A stretch of DNA of 64,000 bases from Salipiger bermudensis (GCF_019801965.1 NZ_JAHVIA010000001.1:248001-312000), one strand, 5' to 3'. Numbered from the stretch's first letter, positions 1-8,337 are shown. Notes: generated by a model from the letters alone, not told the origin. A program made the numbers and translations.

Positions 1-1105
1 TGCGCATGTACGGACCGACGGTGACGTTGTCGATGTCGAGGACCGGGATCTCGGTGATGCCCGCGTCGACCAGCTCCTTGAGGGTGCCGCCGGTCACGTC
101 GCCGTCCTTGTCGACGGTCCAGGTCAGCTCGTCGCCGGCCTCGACATAGATCGCGCCGGTTTCCTCGTTGATGATGTCCTTCGAGACGAACTTTCCGACG
201 ATCTGCTCGAACGGCACCAGCAGATTCTGCACCGAGCCTTCGTCGATCAGCTTCTTGACCGCGCGCGGGGTCACCTTCTTGGTGGCCTCGGCGATGATTT
301 CGCCGCTGTCCGCATCCACGAGATCATAGGTCGGGCGCGTGCCGCGCACCCGCTCGGGGAAGAACTTGGTCACCCAGCCTTCGCCGCGGCGCAGGTTGTA
401 GGTGACGGTCTTGTAGTAGGCGTCCATGATCGCCTCCTGATCCAGCCCGAGGGCGTAGAGCAGGGTCGTGACCGGCAGCTTGCGGCGGCGGTCGATGCGG
501 GCGAACACGATGTCCTTGGCGTCGAATTCGAAGTCGAGCCACGAGCCGCGGTAGGGGATGATGCGGCAGGCGAAGAGCAGCTTGCCCGAGCTGTGCGTCT
601 TGCCCTTGTCATGGTCGAAGAACACGCCCGGCGAACGGTGCATCTGAGACACGATCACGCGCTCGGTGCCGTTCACGATGAACGTGCCGTTCGGCGTCAT
701 GAGCGGCATGTCGCCCATGAACACGTCCTGTTCCTTGATGTCCTTCACCGACTTGGCGCCGGTGTCCTCGTCGATATCGAACACGATCAGGCGCAGGGTG
801 ACCTTCAGCGGGGCGCTGTAGGTCATGTCGCGCTGCATGCACTCTTCGACGTCGTATTTCGGCTTCTCCAGCTCGTAGCTGACGAATTCGAGGACCGCGG
901 TCTCGTTGAAATCCTTGATCGGGAAGACCGACTGGAACACGCCTTTGATCCCCTCGCCGTCGGTCGGCTGGGGCTGGTCACCGGATTTCAGGAAGAGTTC
1001 GTAGGAGCTTTTCTGAACCTCGATGAGGTTCGGCATCTCCAGAACCTCACGAATTTTACCGAAATATTTGCGAAGACGTTTCTGGCCAAGGAAACTTTGC
1101 GCCAT
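1..1105 (-). CDS. rpoB: RNA polymerase beta subunit, N-terminal part (runs off the window)
   Basis: This is the first ~368 residues of the beta subunit of RNA polymerase, which forms the catalytic core with beta prime. The protein opens [18 protein letters not shown] and continues through the protrusion and start of lobe regions, with the conserved stretches [10 protein letters not shown] and [20 protein letters not shown] typical of bacterial RpoB. The start is the ATG at 1103-1105, with AGGTGA upstream as a plausible ribosome site. It lies 260 bases downstream of rplL in the usual rplJL-rpoBC order. The 3' part is outside the window, so no statement about rifampicin-region residues is possible. 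Confidence 0.97.
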   Translation of the reverse strand, partial: MAQSFLGQKRLRKYFGKIREVLEMPNLIEVQKSSYELFLKSGDQPQPTDGEGIKGVFQSVFPIKDFNETAVLEFVSYELEKPKYDVEECMQRDMTYSAPLKVTLRLIVFDIDEDTGAKSVKDIKEQDVFMGDMPLMTPNGTFIVNGTERVIVSQMHRSPGVFFDHDKGKTHSSGKLLFACRIIPYRGSWLDFEFDAKDIVFARIDRRRKLPVTTLLYALGLDQEAIMDAYYKTVTYNLRRGEGWVTKFFPERVRGTRPTYDLVDADSGEIIAEATKKVTPRAVKKLIDEGSVQNLLVPFEQIVGKFVSKDIINEETGAIYVEAGDELTWTVDKDGDVTGGTLKELVDAGITEIPVLDIDNVTVGPYMR

Positions 1106-1243
1106 GAGGTTTGTCACCTTTTCAGCTTCTCACCGGTCGCGCGCGCTGTCGGGCACCAGCGGCACGTCCATCCGAGACGACGGTTCTGATCCATTCCTGG
1201 CCCCTGTCCCACCAAGGGCCTCCCGATCGGTGAACTCGTCTGA

Positions 1244-1324
1244 GAAAAGCCCCTCCCCCGCACGCCGGCAAGGGGCCTCTCTGAGACGGGTTCGGCTGGG
1301 CCCGGGAGAACCCCGGACCCAGCC
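1244..1324 (-). terminator. Hairpins between rplL and rpoB (attenuator or RNA-processing site)
   Basis: The rplL-rpoB gap holds two hairpins. The one at 1294-1324 has a 7-bp outer stem, one C-A mismatch and a 5-bp inner stem. The one at 1249-1276 has a 6-bp GCCCCT/AGGGGC stem followed, on the minus strand, by a short T run (1245-1248). In E. coli this gap carries a partial terminator and an RNase III site. The same role here is inference from position and structure. Confidence 0.45.
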
Positions 1325-1365
1325 TGAAGTCGTGATCACATGCGGTGCGGATGCACCATGCGTGA

Positions 1366-1746
1366 TTACTTGAGCTCGATTTCGGCGCCTGCTTCTTCGA
1401 GCTTCTTCTTGATTTCTTCGGCTTCGTCCTTGGACACGCCCTCTTTGACAGCCTTGCCGCCGGCTTCCACCAGCTCTTTGGCTTCCTTGAGGCCGAGGCC
1501 GGTGATGCCGCGGACTTCCTTGATCACGTTGATCTTCTTGTCGCCAGCCGACTTGAGGATCACGTCGAACTCGGTCTTTTCCTCTTCTGCAGCAGCTTCG
1601 CCGCCGGCAGCCGGACCAGCCATCATGACAGCGCCGCCAGCTGCGGGCTCGATGCCGTACTCGTCCTTGAGGATGGTTTTCAGTTCTTGTGCTTCGAGCA
1701 GGGTCAGACCGACGATTTGCTCTGCAAGTGCTTTAAGATCAGCCAT
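1366..1746 (-). CDS. rplL: 50S ribosomal protein L7/L12
   Basis: The 126-residue acidic stalk protein of the large ribosomal subunit recruits translational GTPases. The N-terminal dimerisation domain ([21 protein letters not shown]), an Ala/Gly/Glu-rich hinge at about residues 33-55 and the C-terminal factor-binding domain ([20 protein letters not shown]) are all visible and of normal length. It follows rplJ by 72 bases and is presumably co-transcribed with it. L12 dimers bind the C-terminal helix of the L10 protein encoded just upstream. Confidence 0.98.
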   Translation of the reverse strand: MADLKALAEQIVGLTLLEAQELKTILKDEYGIEPAAGGAVMMAGPAAGGEAAAEEEKTEFDVILKSAGDKKINVIKEVRGITGLGLKEAKELVEAGGKAVKEGVSKDEAEEIKKKLEEAGAEIELK

Positions 1747-1818
1747 TTTGCTTTTCCGTATCTTTAGATGTGTTCCAACGTGCGGGTGTTCAACCCCACG
1801 GGTTCTCGTGACTGCGCG

Positions 1819-2337
1819 TTACGCCGCCTCGGCCTTTTCCTCGATGGTGGAAAGGATCGAAGCGATGTTCGAAGCAGGTGCGCCAATGGCGCCGGCGATG
1901 TTCGAAGCGGGCGCGCCGATGCAGCCGACGATGGAAGCGATGAGCTCCTCGCGCGACGGCATTTTCGACACGGCCTCGACACCGGCCCGGTCCAGAGCCG
2001 TTCCGCCCATTGCGCCGCCAAGAATTTCAAACTTCTTGTTTTCCTTGGCGAAGTCCTCGACCACCTTGGCTGCCGCCACGGGATCTTCGGAATAGGTCAG
2101 AACGGTCATGCCTTCCAGGAAGCCCGAGATGCTTTCGCATTCGGTGCCCTGAAGGGCGATCTTGGCGAGCCTGTTCTTGGCGACGCGGACCGAAGTTTCA
2201 GCCGCGCTTGCGCGCGCCCGAAGATCCGTCATCTCGGCAACCGTGAGACCCTCGTAGCGGGATACCACCACGACGCCAGAGCTTGCGAAGATCTGGCCGA
2301 GTTCCTCGACCACTTTCTCTTTCTGGGCTCTATCCAC
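1819..2337 (-). CDS. rplJ: 50S ribosomal protein L10
   Basis: L10 (172 residues) anchors the L7/L12 stalk to 23S rRNA and represses its own operon by binding the mRNA leader. It begins [17 protein letters not shown], as alphaproteobacterial L10 does. The start codon is GTG at 2335-2337 with GGAG eight bases upstream. The C-terminal helix contains a tandem 11-residue duplication ([11 protein letters not shown] then [11 protein letters not shown]) encoded by a 33-base direct repeat at 1862-1921. Such 10-11-residue segments are the units that bind L12 dimers, so the duplication likely sets stalk stoichiometry. Confidence 0.97.
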   Translation of the reverse strand: MDRAQKEKVVEELGQIFASSGVVVVSRYEGLTVAEMTDLRARASAAETSVRVAKNRLAKIALQGTECESISGFLEGMTVLTYSEDPVAAAKVVEDFAKENKKFEILGGAMGGTALDRAGVEAVSKMPSREELIASIVGCIGAPASNIAGAIGAPASNIASILSTIEEKAEAA

Positions 2338-2834
2338 AGTTTCACTCCAGTTGATGGAGGGGAGACCCCTCCGGCTCGTTCAAGCCAGGTTTCCCTGGCC
2401 AAGAAGGTCCGATTCGGGTCGTCGCATCGCGTCGCCGGAACACTTGGAGATCCGGTTCGTATGTCTCTTCCCGTCTCAGGCAGGATTTATTGGATGCCTC
2501 CAACCCACCGTCTCGGACGAAATCGAGGGCGCCCACGAATCGCGCGGATGCCCTCAACACCGGCTGGATAGCGGTTTTGCCCCGCCCTGCCAAGGGGCCC
2601 GGGCAAAAAGGTTCCGTCACGCTGCCGTGACCGTTTCCCCGCGCTTGACGATGCCTCCCTCTGCGACTACCTCGCTAGGGCCGAAAAACGTCTGGCCGGT
2701 TCGGTTATCCCGGTCCTCGCAGATCCGCGAGAGTTAGTCGATTCCCGAACCCGCGGCGCAACCCTCACCCGGGGTGCGCGTGCCGCCAGGACGGATGATC
2801 CCGCGCGCCCCCTTCCCCATTGCGGAGCGCAAGC
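2338..2834. other. 497-base intergenic region upstream of rplJ
   Basis: It contains the L10 leader described separately and, beyond it, presumably the rplJ promoter on the minus strand. I see no convincing coding sequence and cannot place -35/-10 boxes with confidence. Confidence 0.5.
2441..2545 (-). promoter_or_regulatory. L10 leader (rplJL autoregulatory mRNA element)
   Basis: On the minus strand the region 100-200 bases before rplJ reads GAGACGGTGGGTTGGAGG, then AATAAATCCTGCCTGAGACG, a pattern I recognise from alphaproteobacterial L10 leaders, where L10(L12)4 binds and represses rplJL. Boundaries are approximate. Together with the terminator after rplA it implies that rplJL has its own promoter in the 2550-2834 interval. 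Confidence 0.65.
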
Positions 2835-3095
2835 ATGACCGACCCGACCCACACCCCGCCCTTGAAGTCCACCGTGATCCTAGCGCAGGTGTTCATCTCC
2901 TGCATCATGGCCTTCCTGATGACCTGCATCTTCACCGCCATCCCCACGGCCCTCGCGCCGGGCTGGGTCGCCATCTGGCTGAGCCGGTTCGCGGTGGCCT
3001 GGCCGATCGCCTTCGTGCTGTCGATGGCGGTGGGGCCGCTGTCCTTCTGGCTGGCGCGCCAGACGCAGCACCTGGTGGCGACCGCGCGAGGCTGA
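2835..3095 (+). CDS. DUF2798-type small membrane protein
   Basis: This is an 86-residue protein with two predicted membrane helices (about residues 14-36 and 48-72). Segments such as FISCIMAFLMTCIFTAIP and FAVAWPIAFVLSMAVGPLSF resemble the DUF2798 family, whose function is unknown. ATG 2835 is preferred over the in-frame TTG at 2820 because GGAG sits nine bases before it. It lies on the plus strand inside the minus-strand ribosomal cluster and shares a bidirectional terminator with rplA. Family assignment is by resemblance only. Confidence 0.75.
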   Translation: MTDPTHTPPLKSTVILAQVFISCIMAFLMTCIFTAIPTALAPGWVAIWLSRFAVAWPIAFVLSMAVGPLSFWLARQTQHLVATARG

Positions 3096-3155
3096 TCCCG
3101 GGCCGGGCGCCGCCGAGCTCCGGTGGCGCCCGATCCGCAGCACGACACCAGCCCA

Positions 3156-3188
3156 AAGAAAAAGGGCGGACCCGAAGGCCCGCCCTTT
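3156..3188 (-). terminator. Rho-independent terminator after rplKA (bidirectional)
   Basis: A 12-bp stem with one mismatch and a four-base loop spans 3161-3188. On the minus strand it is followed by TTTTTCTTT. It separates rplKA from rplJL and also lies 3' of the plus-strand DUF2798 gene. Confidence 0.8.
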
Positions 3189-3209
3189 CCGATCAGATCG
3201 ATCCGAAGA

Positions 3210-3911
3210 TCACTCGGCGCTGGCAGCGTTTGCCACGTCGACGGTGACGCCCGGGCCCATGGTGGAGCTGAGCGAGATCTTCTTCATGTAGGTGCCCTTG
3301 GCGCCGGTCGGCTTGGCCTTGGCAACCGCGCTCACGAAGGCGCGGATGTTCTCGACCAGCTGAGCTTCGTCGAACGAAGCCTTGCCAACACCGGCATGGA
3401 CCACACCGCCCTTTTCAGCGCGGAACTGGACCTGGCCGCCCTTGGCGTCCTTGACGGCCTGGGCGACATCCATGGTCACGGTGCCGACCTTCGGGTTCGG
3501 CATCAGGTTGCGCGGGCCGAGGATCTTACCGAGACGGCCGACGATCGGCATCATGTCCGGGGTCGCGATGCAGCGATCGAACTCGATGGTGCCGCCCTGG
3601 ATGGTCTCCATCAGGTCTTCGGCGCCCACGATGTCGGCGCCGGCGGCCTGGGCTTCTTCAGCCTTCGGGCCACGTGCGAACACGGCGACGCGCATGGTCT
3701 TGCCGGTGCCGTTCGGCAGGCCGATCACGCCACGGACCATCTGGTCTGCGTGACGGGTGTCGACGCCGAGGTTCATCGCGATCTCGACGGTCTCGTCGAA
3801 CTTCGCGCTGGCGCTGGACTTGATCAGGGCGACGGCCTCTTCGACGGTCACGTCTTCCTTGCCTGCAAAGGCTTCACGGGCGGTACGGGTGCGTTTTCCG
3901 AGCTTTGCCAT
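3210..3911 (-). CDS. rplA: 50S ribosomal protein L1
   Basis: L1 (233 residues) forms the mobile L1 stalk that handles the E-site tRNA and is the usual translational repressor of its own operon. It begins [15 protein letters not shown]. The signature region [21 protein letters not shown] in the middle, and [17 protein letters not shown] near the C terminus, are intact. Its ATG lies one base after the rplK stop, so the two genes are translationally coupled. The operon ends at the strong hairpin 22 bases downstream. Confidence 0.98.
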   Translation of the reverse strand: MAKLGKRTRTAREAFAGKEDVTVEEAVALIKSSASAKFDETVEIAMNLGVDTRHADQMVRGVIGLPNGTGKTMRVAVFARGPKAEEAQAAGADIVGAEDLMETIQGGTIEFDRCIATPDMMPIVGRLGKILGPRNLMPNPKVGTVTMDVAQAVKDAKGGQVQFRAEKGGVVHAGVGKASFDEAQLVENIRAFVSAVAKAKPTGAKGTYMKKISLSSTMGPGVTVDVANAASAE

Positions 3912-3912
3912 C

Positions 3913-4362
3913 TTACTTCACCTCGATGCCCATGGACTTGGCGGAGCCAAGGATGATCTGCATTGCCGCTTCGACGTCGTTCGCGCTGAGGTCCTTCATC
4001 TTGGCCTCGGCGATCTCGCGCACCTGCTTGGTGGTCACGGTCGCAACGGTCTCGCGGCCCGGGTTCTCGGCACCACGCGGACGGTTCCGCTTGCCGACCG
4101 GCTTCAGGCCAGCCGCCTTCTTCAGGTAGTAAGACGCGGGCGGCGTCTTGATGTCCATGGTGAAGGACTTGTCCTGATAGTAGGTGATCACGGTCGGGCA
4201 CGGCGCGCCGGGCTCCATTTCCTGCGTCTTGGCGTTGAACGCCTTGCAGAATTCCATGATGTTGATGCCACGCTGACCGAGGGCGGGGCCCACGGGCGGC
4301 GACGGGTTGGCTTTACCTGCAGGGATCTGCAGCTTCATGACGCCGGCAAGCTTCTTGGCCAT
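3913..4362 (-). CDS. rplK: 50S ribosomal protein L11
   Basis: L11 (149 residues) binds the GTPase-associated centre of 23S rRNA. The N-terminal domain contains the proline-rich [20 protein letters not shown] segment and the C-terminal RNA-binding domain ends [14 protein letters not shown]. Length and sequence are standard. It is followed directly by rplA and preceded, after 143 bases, by nusG. Small GC hairpins lie in that gap (for example 4482-4497), so a separate promoter or processing site there is possible. Confidence 0.98.
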   Translation of the reverse strand: MAKKLAGVMKLQIPAGKANPSPPVGPALGQRGINIMEFCKAFNAKTQEMEPGAPCPTVITYYQDKSFTMDIKTPPASYYLKKAAGLKPVGKRNRPRGAENPGRETVATVTTKQVREIAEAKMKDLSANDVEAAMQIILGSAKSMGIEVK

Positions 4363-4505
4363 TGTCGTTCTCCTTTACAACACCCGTCAGACGCGTCCTC
4401 GGGGCTACTGCGTTGCGTGGTCTGGTCCGGTCATCGCGATGACCTCGCCTCCCACGGTGAAGCGGCATCTCTGCCGCGGGCGGCGGGCAAGCCCGCCACC
4501 GATCC

Positions 4506-5039
4506 TCAGCCCTGCTTCGAGACCTGAGTGAATTCCAGCTCGACCGGGGTCTCCCGTCCGAAGATCGACACCGACACGCGCAGGCGCTGGTTGTCGTCGT
4601 CGACCCCCTCGACCATACCGTCGAAGCCCTCGAACGGGCCGTCGTTGACCTTGACCTTCTCACCCACCTCGAAGTGGATGAGGGTGCGCGGTGCCTCGTC
4701 GCTTTCCTGCACGCGGCCAAGGATCGCCTCGACCTCTGCATCGCGCATCGGCATCGGACGGCCCTGTGGGCCAAGGAAGCCGGTGACGCGGTTGATCGAG
4801 TTCACCAGGTGGTATCCCTGGTCCGACATCTCCATGTGCACCAGCACGTAGCCGGGCATGAAGCGCCGCTCGGTGGTCACCTTCTTGCCGCGACGCACCT
4901 CGATGACTTCCTCGGTCGGAACCAGGACCTCGTCGATCTGGTCCTCGAGCCCCTGCTCTTCGACAGACTGACGGATCTGCTCCGCGATCTTCTTCTCGAA
5001 GTTCGACAGAACACTGACCGAATACCACCGCTTCGCCAT
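4506..5039 (-). CDS. nusG: Transcription termination/antitermination protein NusG
   Basis: NusG (177 residues) is the elongation factor that binds the RNA polymerase clamp and couples to Rho or ribosomal protein S10. The N-terminal NGN domain starts MAKRWYSVSVLSNFEKKIAE and includes the family signature RRFMPGYVLVHMEM. The C-terminal KOW domain carries VGEKVKVNDGPFEGFDGMV. It lies downstream of secE, but the two are separated by about 220 bases containing hairpins, which is longer than in many bacteria. Confidence 0.97.
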   Translation of the reverse strand: MAKRWYSVSVLSNFEKKIAEQIRQSVEEQGLEDQIDEVLVPTEEVIEVRRGKKVTTERRFMPGYVLVHMEMSDQGYHLVNSINRVTGFLGPQGRPMPMRDAEVEAILGRVQESDEAPRTLIHFEVGEKVKVNDGPFEGFDGMVEGVDDDNQRLRVSVSIFGRETPVELEFTQVSKQG

Positions 5040-5112
5040 AGGGCCCCTCTTCCAACCTTGCGCCGGTCATCTCTGCCGGCAGTCTTTCGCGTCTACGCGA
5101 CCGTCTTTCTCG

Positions 5113-5183
5113 CGAGGCGTTTGCGCCTCGGAACGGCCTCGCCCCAAACAAAAACCGGCGTGCAACTCGAATCGCTGCACGCC
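5113..5183 (-). terminator. Tandem hairpins between secE and nusG
   Basis: On the minus strand an 8-bp stem (GGCGTGCA/TGCACGCC, 5157-5183) with an 11-base loop is followed by GGTTTTTGTTT, the form of a Rho-independent terminator. Just beyond it lies a second hairpin (5113-5130, 7-bp stem, 4-base loop). Either secE and nusG are separate units or this is an attenuator. A bypass is required if nusG has no promoter of its own. Confidence 0.6.
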
Positions 5184-5260
5184 CGCCTGAGGAAAGTGTC
5201 CCGTCCCCTACCTCCCTGCCCGGCCGATTTCAAGGCCCGGCTGGCGGTTTCGCCCCGGCC

Positions 5261-5452
5261 TCAGCCGAAGAACGACAGAAGGCCCTGCAGCCCGCTGCGG
5301 ATCAGGATGTCGACCAGAGCAAAGAAGCTCGCGGTCAGCGCCGCCATGATGAAGACGGTGACGGTGGTGAGCAGCACCTCGCGGCGGGTCGGCCAGACGA
5401 TCTTGGCGACCTCGGCCCGGGTCTGCTGAATGAACTGAATGGGGTTGGCCAT
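5261..5452 (-). CDS. secE: Preprotein translocase subunit SecE
   Basis: The 63-residue single-helix form of SecE clamps SecY in the Sec translocon. The conserved amphipathic segment QQTRAEVAKIVWPTRREVL precedes one membrane helix (about residues 29-58). ATG 5450-5452 gives MANPIQFIQQ, the usual start; an in-frame upstream extension exists but lacks family similarity. It sits between tRNA-Trp upstream and nusG downstream, the common bacterial order. Confidence 0.95.
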   Translation of the reverse strand: MANPIQFIQQTRAEVAKIVWPTRREVLLTTVTVFIMAALTASFFALVDILIRSGLQGLLSFFG

Positions 5453-5839
5453 CGCGGCGTGCTTTCCGTTTCCTTGCGGTTTCGGGGCATATACGAGTCT
5501 CACGCCCCGCTGGCAAGGGTTGCGGGCACGACCGGCGCCCGTCCGTGGCGCCCGCCGAAGATCACGGCTCGGCGCGCTTCCCTCACGAAAAGCTGAAGGA
5601 TAGGGCGTTTTTCGAACGCAACTTTTCAACTCGCCGCGCGTTTGCGCGCCCGTTGCAGAAAATCTCGCTCCGACAGGGGTTTGAAGAGATTTTTTTCGCA
5701 AATCCCGGATCGGAACCAATCCGGATCGGCGGCGGTTGTTGGATCACAATCGCAGGGCACCACGCTCTGCAGGACGAAACGCAGGGCACCACGCACTGCC
5801 ACACGCAAGATTATACGTTGAAGACGAAAGGATCATATC
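5453..5839. other. 387-base divergent intergenic region (secE / exported repeat protein)
   Basis: This stretch is clearly more AT-rich than the surrounding genes around 5590-5720. It presumably carries promoters for secE (minus) and the exported protein (plus). It contains a 20-base near-perfect direct repeat listed separately. I see no gene. Confidence 0.5.
5751..5799 (+). repeat. Direct repeat upstream of the exported repeat protein
   Basis: CGCAGGGCACCACGCTCTGC at 5751-5770 recurs with one change at 5780-5799, giving a 29-base period. It ends about 40 bases before the start codon at 5840, so it overlaps the likely promoter or 5' leader. A regulatory role is inference. Confidence 0.6.
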
Positions 5840-6397
5840 ATGAAACGCCTTCTTACCGCCACCGCCCTCGCCGCAACCATGGCCACCTCGGCTTTTGCAG
5901 CTTCGGACGCTGAAGAAGCGGCCATCACCATGTACTACCCGGACGCCAACTTCTCGGTGCTCTCGGATGACCAGGTCACCGAAATGTTCGCCGTCGCGAA
6001 CAGCGGCAAGTCAGACACCGAGAAGCGCACCGAGATTGAGGCCATCGCCGCGATGGACAACCCGAGCCCGGCCTCCGCTGACGTATCGGACATGGACCTG
6101 ACCGCCTACGTGCCGGAATGGCGCCTGAACGAGATGACCGACGCCGAGAAGCGTGAAGTGGTCGCTCTGGTGAACAAGGACGAGAACCCGGACAACGTGC
6201 GCATCCAGCTCCTGAAGGACATGGAAAGCGCTGCGCCGAACCTGACCACCGGTGAAATGCAGGCCGTGAAGGACATCGTTCCGAGCGCCGACCTGACCGT
6301 ACTCACCACTGAGCAGGTGAACAAGATCCGAGCCGCCATCTACGGCTCCGACGAAGACACCGAGAAGCGCTCGGTGATCGAAGACGCCCTGTCGTGA
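5840..6397 (+). CDS. Exported protein with three 38-residue repeats
   Basis: I do not recognise a named family. The 185-residue protein has a clear Sec signal peptide (MKRLLTATALAATMATSAFA, likely cleaved after residue 20). The mature part is acidic and consists of three degenerate repeats starting near residues 33, 91 and 147. Each has the pattern P-x3-[FL]-[ST]-x-[LM]-[ST]-x2-[QE], then an Asp-rich loop and a charged helix (for example TEKRTEIEAIA and TEKRSVIEDAL). The same unit occurs once in the 82-residue protein at 8079-8327. Helical-hairpin repeats acting in the periplasm are plausible. Function is unknown. Confidence 0.85.
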   Translation: MKRLLTATALAATMATSAFAASDAEEAAITMYYPDANFSVLSDDQVTEMFAVANSGKSDTEKRTEIEAIAAMDNPSPASADVSDMDLTAYVPEWRLNEMTDAEKREVVALVNKDENPDNVRIQLLKDMESAAPNLTTGEMQAVKDIVPSADLTVLTTEQVNKIRAAIYGSDEDTEKRSVIEDALS

Positions 6398-6419
6398 TCC
6401 GACAGCAGCCGATGAATAG

Positions 6420-6448
6420 GGGCCGCGCAGTTTGCGCGGCCCTTTTTT
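6420..6448 (+). terminator. Rho-independent terminator
   Basis: A 9-bp perfect GC stem (GGGCCGCGC/GCGCGGCCC) with a 5-base loop is followed by TTTTTT. It lies 22 bases after the stop of the exported repeat protein. Confidence 0.92.
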
Positions 6449-6577
6449 CATGCGCGAGGGCTTTCATGCGTGACGGCGTCCGCTCGCCGCGCGGCCCGCC
6501 AAGCGATCGGCGCGAGGCGCATCACCGCCCGACAGGCACATGCCTGAAGCAATCGATCCATCATCATTTGTGGAGAG

Positions 6578-6653
6578 TGGCAGGGGCAGCAGGGTTCGAA
6601 CCCGCGACCTACGGTTTTGGAGACCGTCGCTCTACCAGCTGAGCTATACCCCT
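6578..6653 (-). tRNA. tRNA-Trp (anticodon CCA)
   Basis: The minus strand folds into a standard cloverleaf. The acceptor stem pairs AGGGGTA with TGCCCCT, the D-arm is GCTCAGCTGGTAGAGC, the anticodon loop contains CTCCAAA with anticodon CCA, and the T-arm is GGGTTCGAACCC. The discriminator base is G and the 3' CCA is encoded (6578-6580). A tRNA-Trp gene upstream of secE-nusG is the usual bacterial arrangement. Confidence 0.97.
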
Positions 6654-6709
6654 AAGGCCGGGCTCCCGTTTACGAGAGGCTCCACGGCTTTGCAAGCGGG
6701 AAAAACGCT

Positions 6710-7702
6710 TCAGATCCACCGCAATCTGCGCAGCACCGCCAGTTGCAGCGCAGCCACGATCACCAGCGCGCCAACGAAGATCCAGAAGGCCAGCGGCTCG
6801 CCGGTTCCGGGCAGTCCGGCGACGTTGATTCCGAACAAACCGGTGAGGAATCCCAGCGGCAGGAACACCGCCGAGAGAATCGACAACAGATACATGTTGC
6901 GGTTCAGCCGCTCCGAGGCCTGGCCGTTAAGTTCGTCGCGCACCAGCGCCATGCGCTCGCGCATCGCGTCGGCGTCTTCCACCACCCGCTCCAGCGCATC
7001 GAGCTCTTCCGCGAGGTGGCGCTGGTCGTCGCTTTCGAGCCAATCGGGCTGACCGTATTGCAAGCTGCGCAGAGCGTCGCGTTGCGGCTGCAGGTAGCGT
7101 CGCAGGATGATCGCCTGCCGACGCAGGTCGACGAGCTGCGCCCGGATTTCCGGGCCGGCCTCGTCGAGCACGGCCTCCTCGAGATCGTCGGCCAGATCGT
7201 CGATGCCGTTCCAGTGGCGCTCGATACGCTGCGTGAGTCGCTCGATCAGGGTCACCAGGAACTCGGCGCAGTCGCAGGGGCCACGGCCATGCGCGAGCTC
7301 CGAAGCGATCTCCTCGACAGCCCGCACCTTGCGCCGGGCGAGGCTGACGATCCGGTAGGGATCGATCCAGAGACGCACCGAGACCATGTCCTCGGGATCT
7401 TCGCCCTCGATCGTGTTGATACCGCGCAGGATGACGATGAGCCCGTCGCCGACGCGTGTCACGCGCGGGCGGGTCTCTTCCGCGACCAGCGCGTCGATGA
7501 TCGTCGGATCGAGATAGGAGAGATTCTCGACGATCCAGGCCGGGGTGTCGGGATGCTGCGCCCGCAGGTGCACCCAGCCGAGCTCGTCGCTGCGCAAGAC
7601 CTCCGGCATCTCGGCCGCCGAAAGTTCGCGGCCATGGCGGTCGCCCGCCAGGACAAAGGCCGAATGGATGACATCATCGGTGCGTGGGACAAGCTCGTTC
7701 AT
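6710..7702 (-). CDS. zntB: CorA-family zinc/divalent cation transporter, ZntB-like
   Basis: This 330-residue protein belongs to the CorA metal-ion transporter superfamily. A long cytoplasmic domain rich in coiled-coil helices (about residues 130-265) is followed by two C-terminal membrane helices. The pore signature is FGINVAGLPG, with the GIN form of the GxN motif characteristic of ZntB rather than the GMN of CorA proper. The C terminus is short and basic (LRRLRWI). ZntB proteins transport zinc across the inner membrane; direction and substrate here are inferred from family. It interrupts the otherwise conserved tuf to tRNA-Trp neighbourhood. Confidence 0.88.
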   Translation of the reverse strand: MNELVPRTDDVIHSAFVLAGDRHGRELSAAEMPEVLRSDELGWVHLRAQHPDTPAWIVENLSYLDPTIIDALVAEETRPRVTRVGDGLIVILRGINTIEGEDPEDMVSVRLWIDPYRIVSLARRKVRAVEEIASELAHGRGPCDCAEFLVTLIERLTQRIERHWNGIDDLADDLEEAVLDEAGPEIRAQLVDLRRQAIILRRYLQPQRDALRSLQYGQPDWLESDDQRHLAEELDALERVVEDADAMRERMALVRDELNGQASERLNRNMYLLSILSAVFLPLGFLTGLFGINVAGLPGTGEPLAFWIFVGALVIVAALQLAVLRRLRWI

Positions 7703-8078
7703 GGCTGAAAATTAGCGTCTCCCCCCTTGCAGGCAAGCATTCTGGCACTCCAAACCGGGCCTTTCCATTATGTGCATTTTCTCACAACACCTATCGCATC
7801 GGTCGGCGCCGGATCATTTCCGTTCACGGTTCACGCAGCTCTCGTCGAGGACGTGAGTGAGCGGGCCTCGGATTTGTCATGAAACGTTGATCTTTCAGAG
7901 CCTTCCACCCTGCATTGGGCGGCCGGAAGTCACTTTCAAGCCCACGATTTCGCGAGCGTGCGTGAGCCATCGCGTGATTTGAAACTGCCGGGGTTTCATC
8001 CGATATCCAACTCATCCGAAGCACGGACAACACGACAAACCGCACAACATGTGCACTAGAGAACCAAAGGAAACTCAA
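7703..8078. other. 376-base divergent intergenic region
   Basis: It lies between zntB (minus) and the small exported protein (plus) and presumably contains both promoters. I see no convincing gene, RNA or repeat; open frames here have no family resemblance. Confidence 0.4.
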
Positions 8079-8327
8079 ATGAAACGCTTCATCACTCTCA
8101 CCGCCGCAGCCATCACCACCGTCGCAGCCCTGACCGGCGCCGCATCGGCTCAAGCCTACAACACCGGCGACAATGCCCGCGCCGCTCTCGAGCGCCTCGC
8201 ACCCAACGCCAACGTTGCCGCGCTGACCAACGCACAGGCCGTTGCCGCCTACCAGCTGGTGCAGGACGAAGACAGCACCGCAGACCAGAAGGCCCGCGCA
8301 AAGGCCGTCATCAACTCGTACCAGTGA
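8079..8327 (+). CDS. Small exported protein with one 38-residue repeat
   Basis: An 82-residue protein with a signal peptide (residues 1-24, ending GAASAQA). Residues 41-78 match the repeat unit of the 5840-6397 protein: P-N-A-N-V-x-x-L-T-x-x-Q, an acidic loop (DEDST) and a charged C-terminal helix (ADQKARAKAVI). ATG 8079 is chosen over the GTG at 8049 because AAAGGA precedes it and the signal peptide starts there. It is probably a periplasmic or secreted paralogue. Function is unknown. Confidence 0.8.
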   Translation: MKRFITLTAAAITTVAALTGAASAQAYNTGDNARAALERLAPNANVAALTNAQAVAAYQLVQDEDSTADQKARAKAVINSYQ

Positions 8328-8337
8328 GTTGTGACCA

